Shown piece by piece: positions 13,882 to 20,930 of a stretch of 26,377 bases of DNA. The notes under the pieces are model-generated. The model did no database searches and was not told the origin of the DNA. It saw nothing but the letters and a program-made list of their open reading frames with translations. The DNA lies in IMG/VR virus record IMGVR_UViG_3300021961_000541, positions 1 through 26,377 of that record; one strand, given 5' to 3'. The position numbers and the translations under genes are program-made. The number at the start of each line of letters is the position of its first letter. The first letter of the stretch is position 1. This stretch comes from a virus.

Positions 13882-14372
13882 TTCCAGGCAATACATCTAG
13901 CCAAGGGAAGTACGTCGACCCACCTACATCGGTTAGTGCTTCGGCAGGCAACGCTCAAGCAACAGTTACTTTCACTCTCCCCGTTTATGACGGCAAAGGA
14001 ACTGCAACCTACGTAGCCACCTCTAGTCCAAGCGGTATTACTGCATCTGGTGCGAGTTCTCCGTTGGTCGTAACTGGATTAAGCAACGGCACCTCTTACA
14101 CCTTTACAGTCTCGACAATTAGTGGTTATGGAGTAAGTGCCACCTCTGCGGCTTCTGCTGCTGTGACACCAACAGCGCCAGCGCCATCGTTTCCACCGTC
14201 TTTCCCGCCGCCCTCTTTCACGCCAGTATGTACGCCAGGCAACGAGTGCTTAAACGATTCTTGTTCGGTTTGTGGCTCACCATGTTGTGTTGGTGGCGTT
14301 AAACAATGCTCATGCAATGTTTATTTAAATTCAAACTGTTCAAGAAGTTGCCCTAGTCCTTCATGCTGCTAA
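13878..14372 (+). CDS. Fn3-domain protein with Pro hinge and 12-Cys tail
   Basis: A 164-residue protein starting at a GTG in a GTGA overlap with the preceding gene. Residues about 14-99 form one fibronectin type III-like domain (PPTSVSASAGNAQATVTFTL ... SYTFTVSTISGYG). Residues about 99-115 are a Pro/Ser/Phe hinge. The final 48 residues hold 12 Cys, including two CC pairs (SVCGSPCCVGG, PSPSCC). Fn3 domains are common adhesive modules on tail tips. The Cys-rich end could be disulfide-knotted or metal-binding. No signal peptide is present, so it probably acts on the virion. Confidence 0.82.
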   Translation: MIPGNTSSQGKYVDPPTSVSASAGNAQATVTFTLPVYDGKGTATYVATSSPSGITASGASSPLVVTGLSNGTSYTFTVSTISGYGVSATSAASAAVTPTAPAPSFPPSFPPPSFTPVCTPGNECLNDSCSVCGSPCCVGGVKQCSCNVYLNSNCSRSCPSPSCC

Positions 14373-14402
14373 GATATAAAAAATAATATGACCGTTTTGA
14401 GA

Positions 14403-14410
14403 TGTAAGGT
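14403..14410 (+). promoter_or_regulatory. TGTAAGGT -10-like element 6 bases before the 14417 start
   Basis: TG plus TAAGGT (14405-14410) matches TG-TAnnnT. The ATG follows after exactly six bases (AGCAAT) and no ribosome-binding sequence fits better, though AAGG in the hexamer itself could act as one. The 44-base intergenic gap leaves room for a separate start of transcription. Confidence 0.38.
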
Positions 14411-14416
14411 AGCAAT

Positions 14417-14767
14417 ATGAGCAATCAATCAGAAAGTCTTCCAGATATTTACTATGCACTGGTTGTAGATGGTGAAGTCGCGTCTAATTTTAAAAATTGC
14501 GTAGCATTTGAAGCAATCAACGCAGCATTTCAATCTGACCCTACAATTGTACTAAACGATACTTTGGATGAAAATTTTCACAGTTACGATTTTATTGTTG
14601 ATAACGAAGTTGCTCATATCCAAAGAATTCCAAAAAACGACGAGTTCATGAATGCGATACTCCAATCAAATCCAACTGTTATTCAACTGACCGATGAGCA
14701 ATTAGAGATAGGTGTTGGTCCTGGTTGGTTTTGGAATGGCACAGAATTTACAGAGACACCACAATGA
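14417..14767 (+). CDS. Phage protein with internal duplication (YALVVD-type), tail-associated
   Basis: A 116-residue protein made of two related halves. The first is YYALVVDGEVASNFKN plus NAAFQSDPTIV (residues 12-45). The second is YDFIVDNEVAHIQRIPKN plus NAILQSNPTVI (57-92). The end GPGWFWNGTEF resembles short phage proteins found beside tail-fibre genes in cyanophages and other marine phages. The role is not established; a fibre-assembly or accessory structural role is possible. It overlaps the zinc-ribbon gene by 4 bases. Confidence 0.78.
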   Translation: MSNQSESLPDIYYALVVDGEVASNFKNCVAFEAINAAFQSDPTIVLNDTLDENFHSYDFIVDNEVAHIQRIPKNDEFMNAILQSNPTVIQLTDEQLEIGVGPGWFWNGTEFTETPQ

Positions 14768-14991
14768 ACGCTTGGCAAGAGTACAAAAAAAAGTTAGGTA
14801 CCACACGCCCTTGGGACGTGCTAAACCCATCTACTGTATATTTAGCAGAAGAAGAATCACAAAATAGATGGTCTATTTGCGAAGAATGCCCTAGATTGCT
14901 CAAGACCACTAATCAATGTAAAGAGTGTGGTTGTTTTATGAAACTCAAAGTAAAACTTAAGGAAGCAGTGTGCCCACTCGGTAAATGGTGA
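14764..14991 (+). CDS. CxxC...CxxCGCFM zinc-ribbon protein, copy A (75 aa)
   Basis: The ATG at 14764 overlaps the preceding stop (ATGA); a longer frame upstream merely runs through the previous gene. Key residues are CEECP (39-43), CKECGCFM (52-59) and CPLGKW (70-75), giving up to six Cys for one or two metal sites. A paralogue with the same ordered motifs sits on the opposite strand at 19373-19546. Proteins with this signature occur next to 2OG oxygenases in T4-like cyanophages as far as I recall. Here an oxygenase gene follows after 3 bases. Function unknown. Confidence 0.82.
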   Translation: MNAWQEYKKKLGTTRPWDVLNPSTVYLAEEESQNRWSICEECPRLLKTTNQCKECGCFMKLKVKLKEAVCPLGKW

Positions 14992-14994
14992 TTT

Positions 14995-15525
14995 GTGAAA
15001 ACGGTATTAATTGGCGCCATCGCCATTTATCGTTCGGTAATTAAAAACCCCCAATCAATAGTTGAAGAGATAAAAAAATCCTACGGCGATTTATGGGAAG
15101 ATTCATTGCTCTACGGATGCAATAAAAACTCAAACATTAGAACAAGTAGCGAAATAAAAAATATTCCCGAAGACATAAACAGCAACCTTGATTCAGACTT
15201 CAAACAAGCCGTTAGTGATTATGTGTGTAGGTTTAATGCCCCTATATCTTCTGGTTCAAGTGCTTATATTTTATTAAAATATGAAGTCGGTCAGGAATTT
15301 AAACTACATTATGACGACTCTTTTGCGACCCCTAGAAGAATAAGTGCAGTTGGGTTCCTGAACGACGACTACGGAGGTGGACAGTTATCTTTTGATTTAA
15401 TGAATTTTACCTACGAACCAGTAGCGGGTGACATAGTTGTTTTCCCATCAAACTTTCCCTATATGCATGCTGCCAGACCAGTAATAGAGGGCACTAAATA
15501 TTCGGTAGTAAATTGGTGGAATTGA
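14995..15525 (+). CDS. 2OG-Fe(II) oxygenase, prolyl-4-hydroxylase-like (A)
   Basis: A 176-residue enzyme with the signature Y-x-V-G-Q-x-F-x-x-H-x-D (YEVGQEFKLHYDD: His105, Asp107). The distal iron ligand is His158 in MHAARPV, and the 2OG-binding Lys168 is in GTKYSVVNWW. LNDDYGGGQLSF is the usual strand pair between them. Members use Fe(II), 2OG and O2 to hydroxylate protein side chains or other substrates in the cytoplasm. The start is GTG, three bases after the zinc-ribbon gene. The gene is followed after two bases by a second oxygenase of the same type. Substrate unknown. Confidence 0.88.
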   Translation: MKTVLIGAIAIYRSVIKNPQSIVEEIKKSYGDLWEDSLLYGCNKNSNIRTSSEIKNIPEDINSNLDSDFKQAVSDYVCRFNAPISSGSSAYILLKYEVGQEFKLHYDDSFATPRRISAVGFLNDDYGGGQLSFDLMNFTYEPVAGDIVVFPSNFPYMHAARPVIEGTKYSVVNWWN

Positions 15526-15527
15526 AT

Positions 15528-16163
15528 ATGGACTACATAGATGTTGGTGACCCAAAATTTGGACTTCGTGTTTATAAAAATGCAATAAAAACCTCACTTC
15601 CAATAATAGAAACTATAGATAAATCAATTAACAATTCATCAAAATTACCGCTTGTTTGGTCAAAAGCATTGGTTGGTCATAATCAGAAGATGTTGGATTA
15701 CAGAGATTGCTGGGATTGTAAATTAAACCCTCAAACGGTTGATTCACTCAAGGAAGAACACAATGATTTCAAAACGCTTTATTCAGAAATCGTATTATCA
15801 ATAGCATCATGTGTCGAGGATTATTCAAAAAAATATGATTTAAACCTTAGGTACATGGAGGCAGTCAACTTTGTCAAGTATGGAGTTGGCCAGCATTTTG
15901 ATACCCATTCAGACCATGGTTTTTCTTACGTTTGTACCGTATCTACTGTTGCTTATCTAAATGATAACTATGAAGGCGGAGGGCTTTGGTTTAAGCATCT
16001 TGACCAAACAATAAAACCAGAAGCAGGAGATATTGTAGTTTGCCCGTCAACATTTATCTATTCGCATGCATCTTTGCCAGTTAAATCAGGTGTTAAATAT
16101 TCTGCAGTGACAATGTTTGACTACAACGACGCCACCCATAAAGCAGGCGGCTACTCGGGCTAA
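15528..16163 (+). CDS. 2OG-Fe(II) oxygenase, prolyl-4-hydroxylase-like (B)
   Basis: The ATG at 15528 gives 211 residues; a TTG 15 bases earlier would overlap the previous gene and is less likely. The signature YGVGQHFDTHSDH provides His127 and Asp129. YLNDNYEGGGLWF is the central strand pair, AGDIVVCPS precedes the distal His180 (YSHASLPV), and Lys190 in GVKYSAV binds 2OG. The N-terminal 110 residues are longer than in copy A and may set specificity. Spacing and motif match suggest copies A and B are related by an old duplication. The stop codon abuts the stop of a minus-strand oxygenase. Confidence 0.88.
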   Translation: MDYIDVGDPKFGLRVYKNAIKTSLPIIETIDKSINNSSKLPLVWSKALVGHNQKMLDYRDCWDCKLNPQTVDSLKEEHNDFKTLYSEIVLSIASCVEDYSKKYDLNLRYMEAVNFVKYGVGQHFDTHSDHGFSYVCTVSTVAYLNDNYEGGGLWFKHLDQTIKPEAGDIVVCPSTFIYSHASLPVKSGVKYSAVTMFDYNDATHKAGGYSG

Positions 16164-16784
16164 TTACTTTTCAAACTCAAGCCATGAAGTAAGAATATAC
16201 TTTTCGCCCTCTAGTGGTGGGTTACCTCTATGCATGTGGGTGTAGGCAGCAGGTGCCAAAACTAGACGCCCCTGAGAAGCCTCGACACGAGCAGACTGGT
16301 AAAGGAACTCTGTTTCACCACCAGACACAACATCGTTGAGATAAAGAATAATAAAAGCAAACCTTCGTCCAGTTTCAATGTTGGCATGTTCACAATGCCA
16401 AACATGATAACCACCCTGAGGAAGCGTTTTTTGTATTTTGATTGTAGACAAGACTGGTGTTGATACCGATGAAACCATTTGCGGATGCTTCATAAGATAC
16501 ATCGGGTAACACTTCATCCAGAATTGTTCCAAGAATTCATGGACACACTCATCACTCATTGATGGGTCTAATAAAAGTTCCCTCATTGCTGTCTCGGTGC
16601 CTATGTTTATTGAAAAATCTTGTTTATCCGATGTGCTTCTTTGAAACGCAATCTTGGAGCGGTACTCATAAAAATCAATAAACTTTTGACACAATTCGGG
16701 TGAGAAAAAATTATCCCACACACCTATATGGTCGCCCTCTGAGTATTGTTCCTCTTTTGAATTAGAACGGGATAAAACTGACAT
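16164..16784 (-). CDS. 2OG-Fe(II) oxygenase with HxE motif
   Basis: A 206-residue enzyme of the prolyl-hydroxylase-like fold. GGYHVWHCEHAN gives His130-x-Glu132, where most members have HxD. FIILYLNDVVSGGETEF is the central strand pair. The distal His is 183 or 185 in YTHMHRGNPP, and Lys195 in GEKYILTSW is the likely 2OG ligand. Similar proteins are frequent in cyanophages and marine phages, without known substrate. The start overlaps the end of the upstream gene by 23 bases; no closer start is available. It is the last gene of the minus operon and faces the plus-strand oxygenase stop-to-stop. Confidence 0.85.
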   Translation of the reverse strand: MSVLSRSNSKEEQYSEGDHIGVWDNFFSPELCQKFIDFYEYRSKIAFQRSTSDKQDFSINIGTETAMRELLLDPSMSDECVHEFLEQFWMKCYPMYLMKHPQMVSSVSTPVLSTIKIQKTLPQGGYHVWHCEHANIETGRRFAFIILYLNDVVSGGETEFLYQSARVEASQGRLVLAPAAYTHMHRGNPPLEGEKYILTSWLEFEK

Positions 16785-17298
16785 TTTTTAACTTCCCCCC
16801 AACTTGGTCGGTTACATCAAATCCAATTGTTGTGCGAAGGTCATGATAACTTTCAAGGACTTCAACTTTATGAAAAGTGTTACCTTCCCCAAAATAAATT
16901 TGACCAGGTTTGTTTTCTACCCGGTACTCTGAGCCATCTTTGTGGTCTCTAAAAACTGTGTTCGTTTTCTTGGGGTCAATACAAATATAACCGTGCCACG
17001 GCCAGGCGTGGTCATGCCAATCAAGTACTGCCCCCTCAGAGTGGGCATTCAGCCATGCCTGCATCCATAGTGGCTTATCGTATCCAAGAACACCTCTAAC
17101 CCTGTGTTGCAACTCCGCGTATAGGTTGTAAAAATTTAAATCTAGAGAGAGCAGGGAAAACAAATTGTAATTTGCGTGATTGGTTGTCATCTCGTGGTCG
17201 CCAAAATTGTCGTGGTACTTGAATATTGCAAAATTAAGCGATTCGTTCATTTCCTCTATGTTGTCAACGATTAGTGACGATGTTTCAAGAAATATCAC
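16762..17298 (-). CDS. Putative 2OG-Fe(II) oxygenase of the PF13759 (HxH) type
   Basis: This 178-residue protein has WHDHAWPWHGYICIDP (His95, His97, with WHG where related sequences have xSGV) and GQIYFGEGNTFHKVEV (His143), then LRTTIGFDV (Arg155). This is the layout of the 2OG-FeII_Oxy_5 group, in which a paired-His motif replaces HxD. The assignment is by pattern only, and a cupin without hydroxylase activity remains possible. The ATG at 17298 overlaps the preceding gene by 4 bases. Confidence 0.75.
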   Translation of the reverse strand: MIFLETSSLIVDNIEEMNESLNFAIFKYHDNFGDHEMTTNHANYNLFSLLSLDLNFYNLYAELQHRVRGVLGYDKPLWMQAWLNAHSEGAVLDWHDHAWPWHGYICIDPKKTNTVFRDHKDGSEYRVENKPGQIYFGEGNTFHKVEVLESYHDLRTTIGFDVTDQVGGKLKNVSFIPF

Positions 17299-18071
17299 AA
17301 AAGGTTGTCCTTTATCTCTTTAAGAATAATTTTTCTGACTGGCGAGCGGTCAAATATTTGGTATCTCTTAAGCAGGCTGGGAGTAAATTTTTTATTTCTT
17401 GTGTTTATTGCATCAGCAACAATTTCTTTAAGTTTGTGGGTTGCTTCAAATCTTTGAAACCTTATTTTTTTGTCTGTTGCAAACTCAAGGTAGCCCATAG
17501 GTTCGTCTTCTAAGTATTTTAGTTTTGTCTGCCCTTGCCATAGGTTTACTTCAAAATTGACTGGTCTCAACCAACGACCAATGTCGTACATACCTGGAAC
17601 AGCAGCGCCGTATTGGAGGTGAGGTGCTTCGTGAAACCATGGAGCCGTCATTCTCATCTGTAACGATTCTTCGCAAAAAAAGATATGCGAAAACTCAGTT
17701 ACCACAAGTAATTCATTTTCTTTAGATGGGGCATGGGCTAGTTGCATGCCCACTTGAGACATAAGGTCTGGGATATCTTTAGCCCAGTCCTGTTCAATTT
17801 TGTCTACGGCACCATCTTCTTTGAGCAATACCTCTGCTTCACTATTAAATGGACACCTAATTACATAAACATTTTGTAAAGCGTCTCGTGTTGCAGGACA
17901 TTGAAAGAAATTTTTAGTTATTTTTTGGTCACTCTTCTTGGAAAGAATATCTTTGTAGGCACTTTGTGGTTCTTGATAAACCCATTGACTAGCAAGTAAT
18001 TTGTTTCTTTCGCGATATTGGTATTCGCCATCAATCCATGGTGCCCAGTAGACGGTTATTTCGTTGCTCAT
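17295..18071 (-). CDS. Unrecognised 258-aa protein within the oxygenase operon
   Basis: The protein starts VYWAPWIDGEYQYRERNKLL, contains NFFQCPATRDALQNVYVIRC (about 54-73) and a central WFHEAPHLQYGAAVPGMYDI segment, and ends with a basic helix-rich tail. Short proteins with the NFFxCPA pattern occur in marine phages without assigned function, as far as I recall. It has no signal or membrane segment. It is locked by 4-base overlaps between two oxygenase genes, which suggests it works with them, for example as substrate-binding partner or glycan enzyme (speculation). Confidence 0.78.
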   Translation of the reverse strand: MSNEITVYWAPWIDGEYQYRERNKLLASQWVYQEPQSAYKDILSKKSDQKITKNFFQCPATRDALQNVYVIRCPFNSEAEVLLKEDGAVDKIEQDWAKDIPDLMSQVGMQLAHAPSKENELLVVTEFSHIFFCEESLQMRMTAPWFHEAPHLQYGAAVPGMYDIGRWLRPVNFEVNLWQGQTKLKYLEDEPMGYLEFATDKKIRFQRFEATHKLKEIVADAINTRNKKFTPSLLKRYQIFDRSPVRKIILKEIKDNLL

Positions 18072-18685
18072 TTAAATTTATCCCCCTCGCACCATACGAC
18101 TAATGAAAATCTCTGTCCAGACAGAACTGGACTGACTTTATGCCACATAAAAGATGGAAACAAAACAACAGAGCCTTGTTCATTTTGAATAATGTCTTCA
18201 TGTGTGCCGTCTGTTTTTCTGCCAATCATGAATTCTCCTCCCGTAAAGTCCTCAGGTTTTGATAAGAAAACAGTGGCAGAAAGTTTTCTCATAAACAAGT
18301 TTGGGCATGGGTTGGACATCAGTAGGTCCATGTGCCAATCATAGAAATCGCCCTCTTGATAAAGAGTGAATTGAGGCGGAGCAAAATATTTAAGTTCGTA
18401 TTCGTAAACCCTGTCGTTTACATTGTCTATGATTTCTTTTAATCTTTCAAACATCCAACCTATTCTCTCAAGATTAAGAGGTTCAATAAACCTTAAGTCA
18501 GAACTTCTGATTTCGGATTGGACTTGACCGCTGGCAATCTTGGCAGGCTCTAGAGCCTTGGAGTTTCCAGTGCTTATTATTTCTGCACATTCTTTTGGGG
18601 TAAAAACTTTAGAGACAACAATGAAGGGCGGTGTGCAATTATGCACTGGTTTGTCATACCTAATGTCGGATTGTGGTCTATTCAT
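18068..18685 (-). CDS. 2OG-Fe(II) oxygenase, PKHD/PiuC-like hydroxylase
   Basis: A 205-residue enzyme close to the PKHD-type hydroxylases. YQEGDFYDWHMDLL gives His118 and Asp120, RKLSATVFLSKPEDFTGGEF is the classic strand pair, and GSVVLFPSFMWHKVSPVLSG gives distal His182. Arg192 in QRFSLVVW binds 2OG. All catalytic residues are present. Cellular PiuC/YbiX-like proteins have this architecture, usually slightly longer with a C-terminal extension lacking here. It overlaps both neighbours by 4 bases. Substrate unknown. Confidence 0.92.
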   Translation of the reverse strand: MNRPQSDIRYDKPVHNCTPPFIVVSKVFTPKECAEIISTGNSKALEPAKIASGQVQSEIRSSDLRFIEPLNLERIGWMFERLKEIIDNVNDRVYEYELKYFAPPQFTLYQEGDFYDWHMDLLMSNPCPNLFMRKLSATVFLSKPEDFTGGEFMIGRKTDGTHEDIIQNEQGSVVLFPSFMWHKVSPVLSGQRFSLVVWCEGDKFK

Positions 18686-19080
18686 TGTTGTTTAAGGGCA
18701 TAAAAATCATTTATATCGCTACGATTTAACCGCCTTGTCTCTCTTTCTACTTGAGGTTGGTTCATCTCTGGATTGTTCTGCTGTGTTCTGTTGTGCAGAT
18801 AATTAATATACTCGGTACTTGCAAATTTGTAAAAGTTGTCCATCGCCGCCAATGCATCTAGAACCAACTTGGTATGGGGGTTTTTCTTAGTTAAAAAATT
18901 TTCTTTTGAAAATTCAACCACAGTAAGTAGATGCTCAATAATTAATTTTTCTAAATCTTGAAGGAGATTGGGGGTATCATCAACCGCACAAATCATACCT
19001 TCGGTATCAGACATACGAAGAACCAACCCTTCGTAGATTACGACTGGTCCTTGACTGCTTGGGAGTATTTGCGCTGCCAT
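18682..19080 (-). CDS. Unrecognised helical protein (132 aa)
   Basis: An N-terminal strand segment (PVVIYEGLVLRMSDTEG) is followed by helices (LLQDLEKLIIEHLLTVVEF, KLVLDALAAMDNFYKFASTE) and a polar Asn/Gln/Arg-rich tail. No motif is recognised. It ends in a 4-base overlap with the PKHD-type oxygenase gene and follows the 92-aa gene by 21 bases, so it belongs to the same operon. Function unknown. Confidence 0.7.
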   Translation of the reverse strand: MAAQILPSSQGPVVIYEGLVLRMSDTEGMICAVDDTPNLLQDLEKLIIEHLLTVVEFSKENFLTKKNPHTKLVLDALAAMDNFYKFASTEYINYLHNRTQQNNPEMNQPQVERETRRLNRSDINDFYALKQQ

Positions 19081-19101
19081 GGCGCAATACTAGCAAAATT
19101 T

Positions 19102-19380
19102 TTAATACTCTGGTATTTGTTTGGCTTGAATGTAGAATTCTTCCAACGAAAATTGACCATCTTCGGGAATGGCATCGCTACTGGGGAGCGAAGACAAACT
19201 GTAAATTGCCGCAAGCAATGCTCGGGCTTCATCAAAAGGCATGACGATTTCATTAGTTGTTGGATATTCCGAATCTGCCAAAATTCTATCTTTTGCTACA
19301 TTTAGATAGAACAGAAGAGAGTTTACAGCCTTAACGACATCTTCGGAATTTGTGTTGAAAGTTACAGTCCTGTTATACAT
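19102..19380 (-). CDS. Unrecognised small protein (92 aa)
   Basis: The ATG at 19380 (MYNRTVTFNT...) is chosen over a TTG 18 bases upstream because a GGAG ribosome-binding sequence ends six bases before it. The product is acidic and mostly helical (EDVVKAVNSLLFYLNVAKDR, FDEARALLAAIYSLSSL). It overlaps the end of the zinc-ribbon copy B gene by 8 bases. No family is recognised. Confidence 0.7.
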   Translation of the reverse strand: MYNRTVTFNTNSEDVVKAVNSLLFYLNVAKDRILADSEYPTTNEIVMPFDEARALLAAIYSLSSLPSSDAIPEDGQFSLEEFYIQAKQIPEY

Positions 19381-19546
19381 TTGCGCTCCATTTTCCAATT
19401 GGGCAACTAGCCGTAGCCAATTGTGTTTTTAATATCATAAAACATCCGCATTCACGACAGGTTGTTGTCAGCCTGAAATAGCGAGGACATGCCTTGCAGA
19501 TGTCAAGCCTCTCTTTAGGGAAACTAAGCGCCAGGGGTGTACTCAA
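19373..19546 (-). CDS. CxxC...CxxCGCFM zinc-ribbon protein, copy B (57 aa)
   Basis: Reading between two annotated genes reveals a frame with ICKACPRY, TTCRECGCFM and SCPIGKW, the same ordered motifs as copy A at 14764 (CEECPRLL, QCKECGCFM, VCPLGKW). The only usable start before the first motif is a TTG at 19546, just downstream of an in-frame TAG, overlapping the tail-protein gene by 23 bases. No ATG exists before the Cys pairs, so the exact start is uncertain. The paired-Cys spacing and match to copy A make it a real gene rather than a chance frame. Function unknown. Confidence 0.78.
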   Translation of the reverse strand: MSTPLALSFPKERLDICKACPRYFRLTTTCRECGCFMILKTQLATASCPIGKWSANV

Positions 19547-20534
19547 TGGCTTCTACTTTCGGGTTCGCATAGGCAGTTGATGGGGTATAGACAACACCAA
19601 ATTTTTGTGCAGGGAGTGGCAGACCAGCAATAGCATTGACTGTTGCAACAGTATTCGGTGCCGAACTATCAACTGCTGTCACCGTAACTCCAGTAGGAGT
19701 AGTTGTCGCTTGAATGTATGTTAAATACGAAGCCGAATTCGGATTGGCGACCTGTGTTGTTGAAACAGTAGATACAACTCCAGCAGTTTTCTTAATAATT
19801 TTTATATCTGAGCGATTGAAACTACTTGCAGTACCAGCATAAGTGACAGTTGTCGGCGTGTAATTGTATGGAGCGTTATAGGGGGATGGGGCTACGTAAA
19901 CACAGCATGCGATATACCCCGTACCAAACTGAACCCAAGTAGAACCATTGTAATACCAGCATCCATTGCCAAACAAAGTTCCGCTACTGCATGCCCAATA
20001 TTGATAATTACCACCAGGAGACACGCCAGGACCACCGCCTTGTGCACCATAGGTGTACGCACAGTTGCCCGTTGAATTGTTTGCGGAACCAGGACCAGAA
20101 CAATTATATGGCGCACCAGTTGTATCCACTTTGTCAGCAACAGCCGCCCACCAGTTATTGCTATCAGTAACCCAAAATGCAACACCTGCACCCGCAGACC
20201 TAGTAGTTGGCAAAGTTGCTTTTACAGTTGCGGCTACGGTGCCTGCATCAAAAGTTACAAGTGGATAAGAAGCAGCGGCGGTAGATGTTGATGCTTGGTT
20301 TGTGTCAATACCCCAAGTGCCACTTTCCGCTAACCAATCTACTGGACCCCCCGCAATTACGCTTCCGTTGTTGCTTCGCGTAAATGAATCCAAGAAGGCA
20401 GAAAGAATTGATTTGCCTTGAGCAAACCAATACGCAAATATACCATCCGTTTTATTACCCCTACCCGAGCGAGGGGACAGCGGACCACCACTTACTGCCT
20501 GACTAACTGCGCCTCGTTTAAGAAATTCAGACAT
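19524..20534 (-). CDS. Tail-associated protein with jelly-roll-like domain
   Basis: A 336-residue protein, rich in Ser/Thr/Gly/Asn. The N-terminal 40 residues (SEFLKRGAVSQAVSGGPLSP) look like an anchoring peptide. Residues about 48-140 (FTRSNNGSVIAGGPVDWLAE...TWGI, VAFWVTDSNNWWAAV) resemble concanavalin/LamG-like beta-sandwiches on phage tails. A loop with seven Cys (about 144-213) is embedded in it (NCSGPG, GNCAY, WACSS, NGCWYY, ACCVY). The rest continues the beta fold. No signal peptide is present. Adhesion to host glycans is plausible but inferred. Confidence 0.8.
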   Translation of the reverse strand: MSEFLKRGAVSQAVSGGPLSPRSGRGNKTDGIFAYWFAQGKSILSAFLDSFTRSNNGSVIAGGPVDWLAESGTWGIDTNQASTSTAAASYPLVTFDAGTVAATVKATLPTTRSAGAGVAFWVTDSNNWWAAVADKVDTTGAPYNCSGPGSANNSTGNCAYTYGAQGGGPGVSPGGNYQYWACSSGTLFGNGCWYYNGSTWVQFGTGYIACCVYVAPSPYNAPYNYTPTTVTYAGTASSFNRSDIKIIKKTAGVVSTVSTTQVANPNSASYLTYIQATTTPTGVTVTAVDSSAPNTVATVNAIAGLPLPAQKFGVVYTPSTAYANPKVEAIEYTPGA

Positions 20535-20537
20535 AAT

Positions 20538-20906
20538 TTATGCCGTGATTCGGTTGACGTATCCTGACAACGAAATAACGTTTGTAGTGCCCGCAGCCGC
20601 CACGACTGTTAGAGGTGTTGCGTTACCCTTGAGAAGCAAACCTGGAACAACAAGGTACAAACCACCTTTTGTTTTTACTGTGTATTCAATGATGTCATCT
20701 GGGTCTGTTGCGCCACCAAAACCAATTCGTACAGCAACGTCTGCTGTGTGGTTGTTTTGTGCGTAAAGCCAAACTTCTTCCAAAATAGTTGTTGAAGTTT
20801 GACCAGTGTGAATCAAAGTTGGTGAAGAAGCAATCGCTGTTGCTACAACCTTTGTTGCTCGACCGTCAGTGCTTTCTGAAAGTAGTTGTTTGCTATATGT
20901 TGCCAT
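20538..20906 (-). CDS. Small virion structural protein (122 aa)
   Basis: A short beta-rich protein (ILEEVWLYAQNNHTADVAVR, YLVVPGLLLKGNATPLTVV, ending ISLSGYVNRITA) typical of proteins encoded between fibre genes in aquatic phages. Members I recall are annotated as virion or tail structural proteins. A strong AGGAGAT ribosome-binding sequence precedes the ATG. The next gene begins three bases after its stop. Confidence 0.75.
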   Translation of the reverse strand: MATYSKQLLSESTDGRATKVVATAIASSPTLIHTGQTSTTILEEVWLYAQNNHTADVAVRIGFGGATDPDDIIEYTVKTKGGLYLVVPGLLLKGNATPLTVVAAAGTTNVISLSGYVNRITA

Positions 20907-20930
20907 GTTTTATCTCCTATATGAAGGTTA

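Noticed and set aside
14725-14763. Longer start for zinc-ribbon copy A
   Set aside because: The extra 13 codons lie inside the preceding gene; the ATGA overlap at 14764 is the usual coupling.
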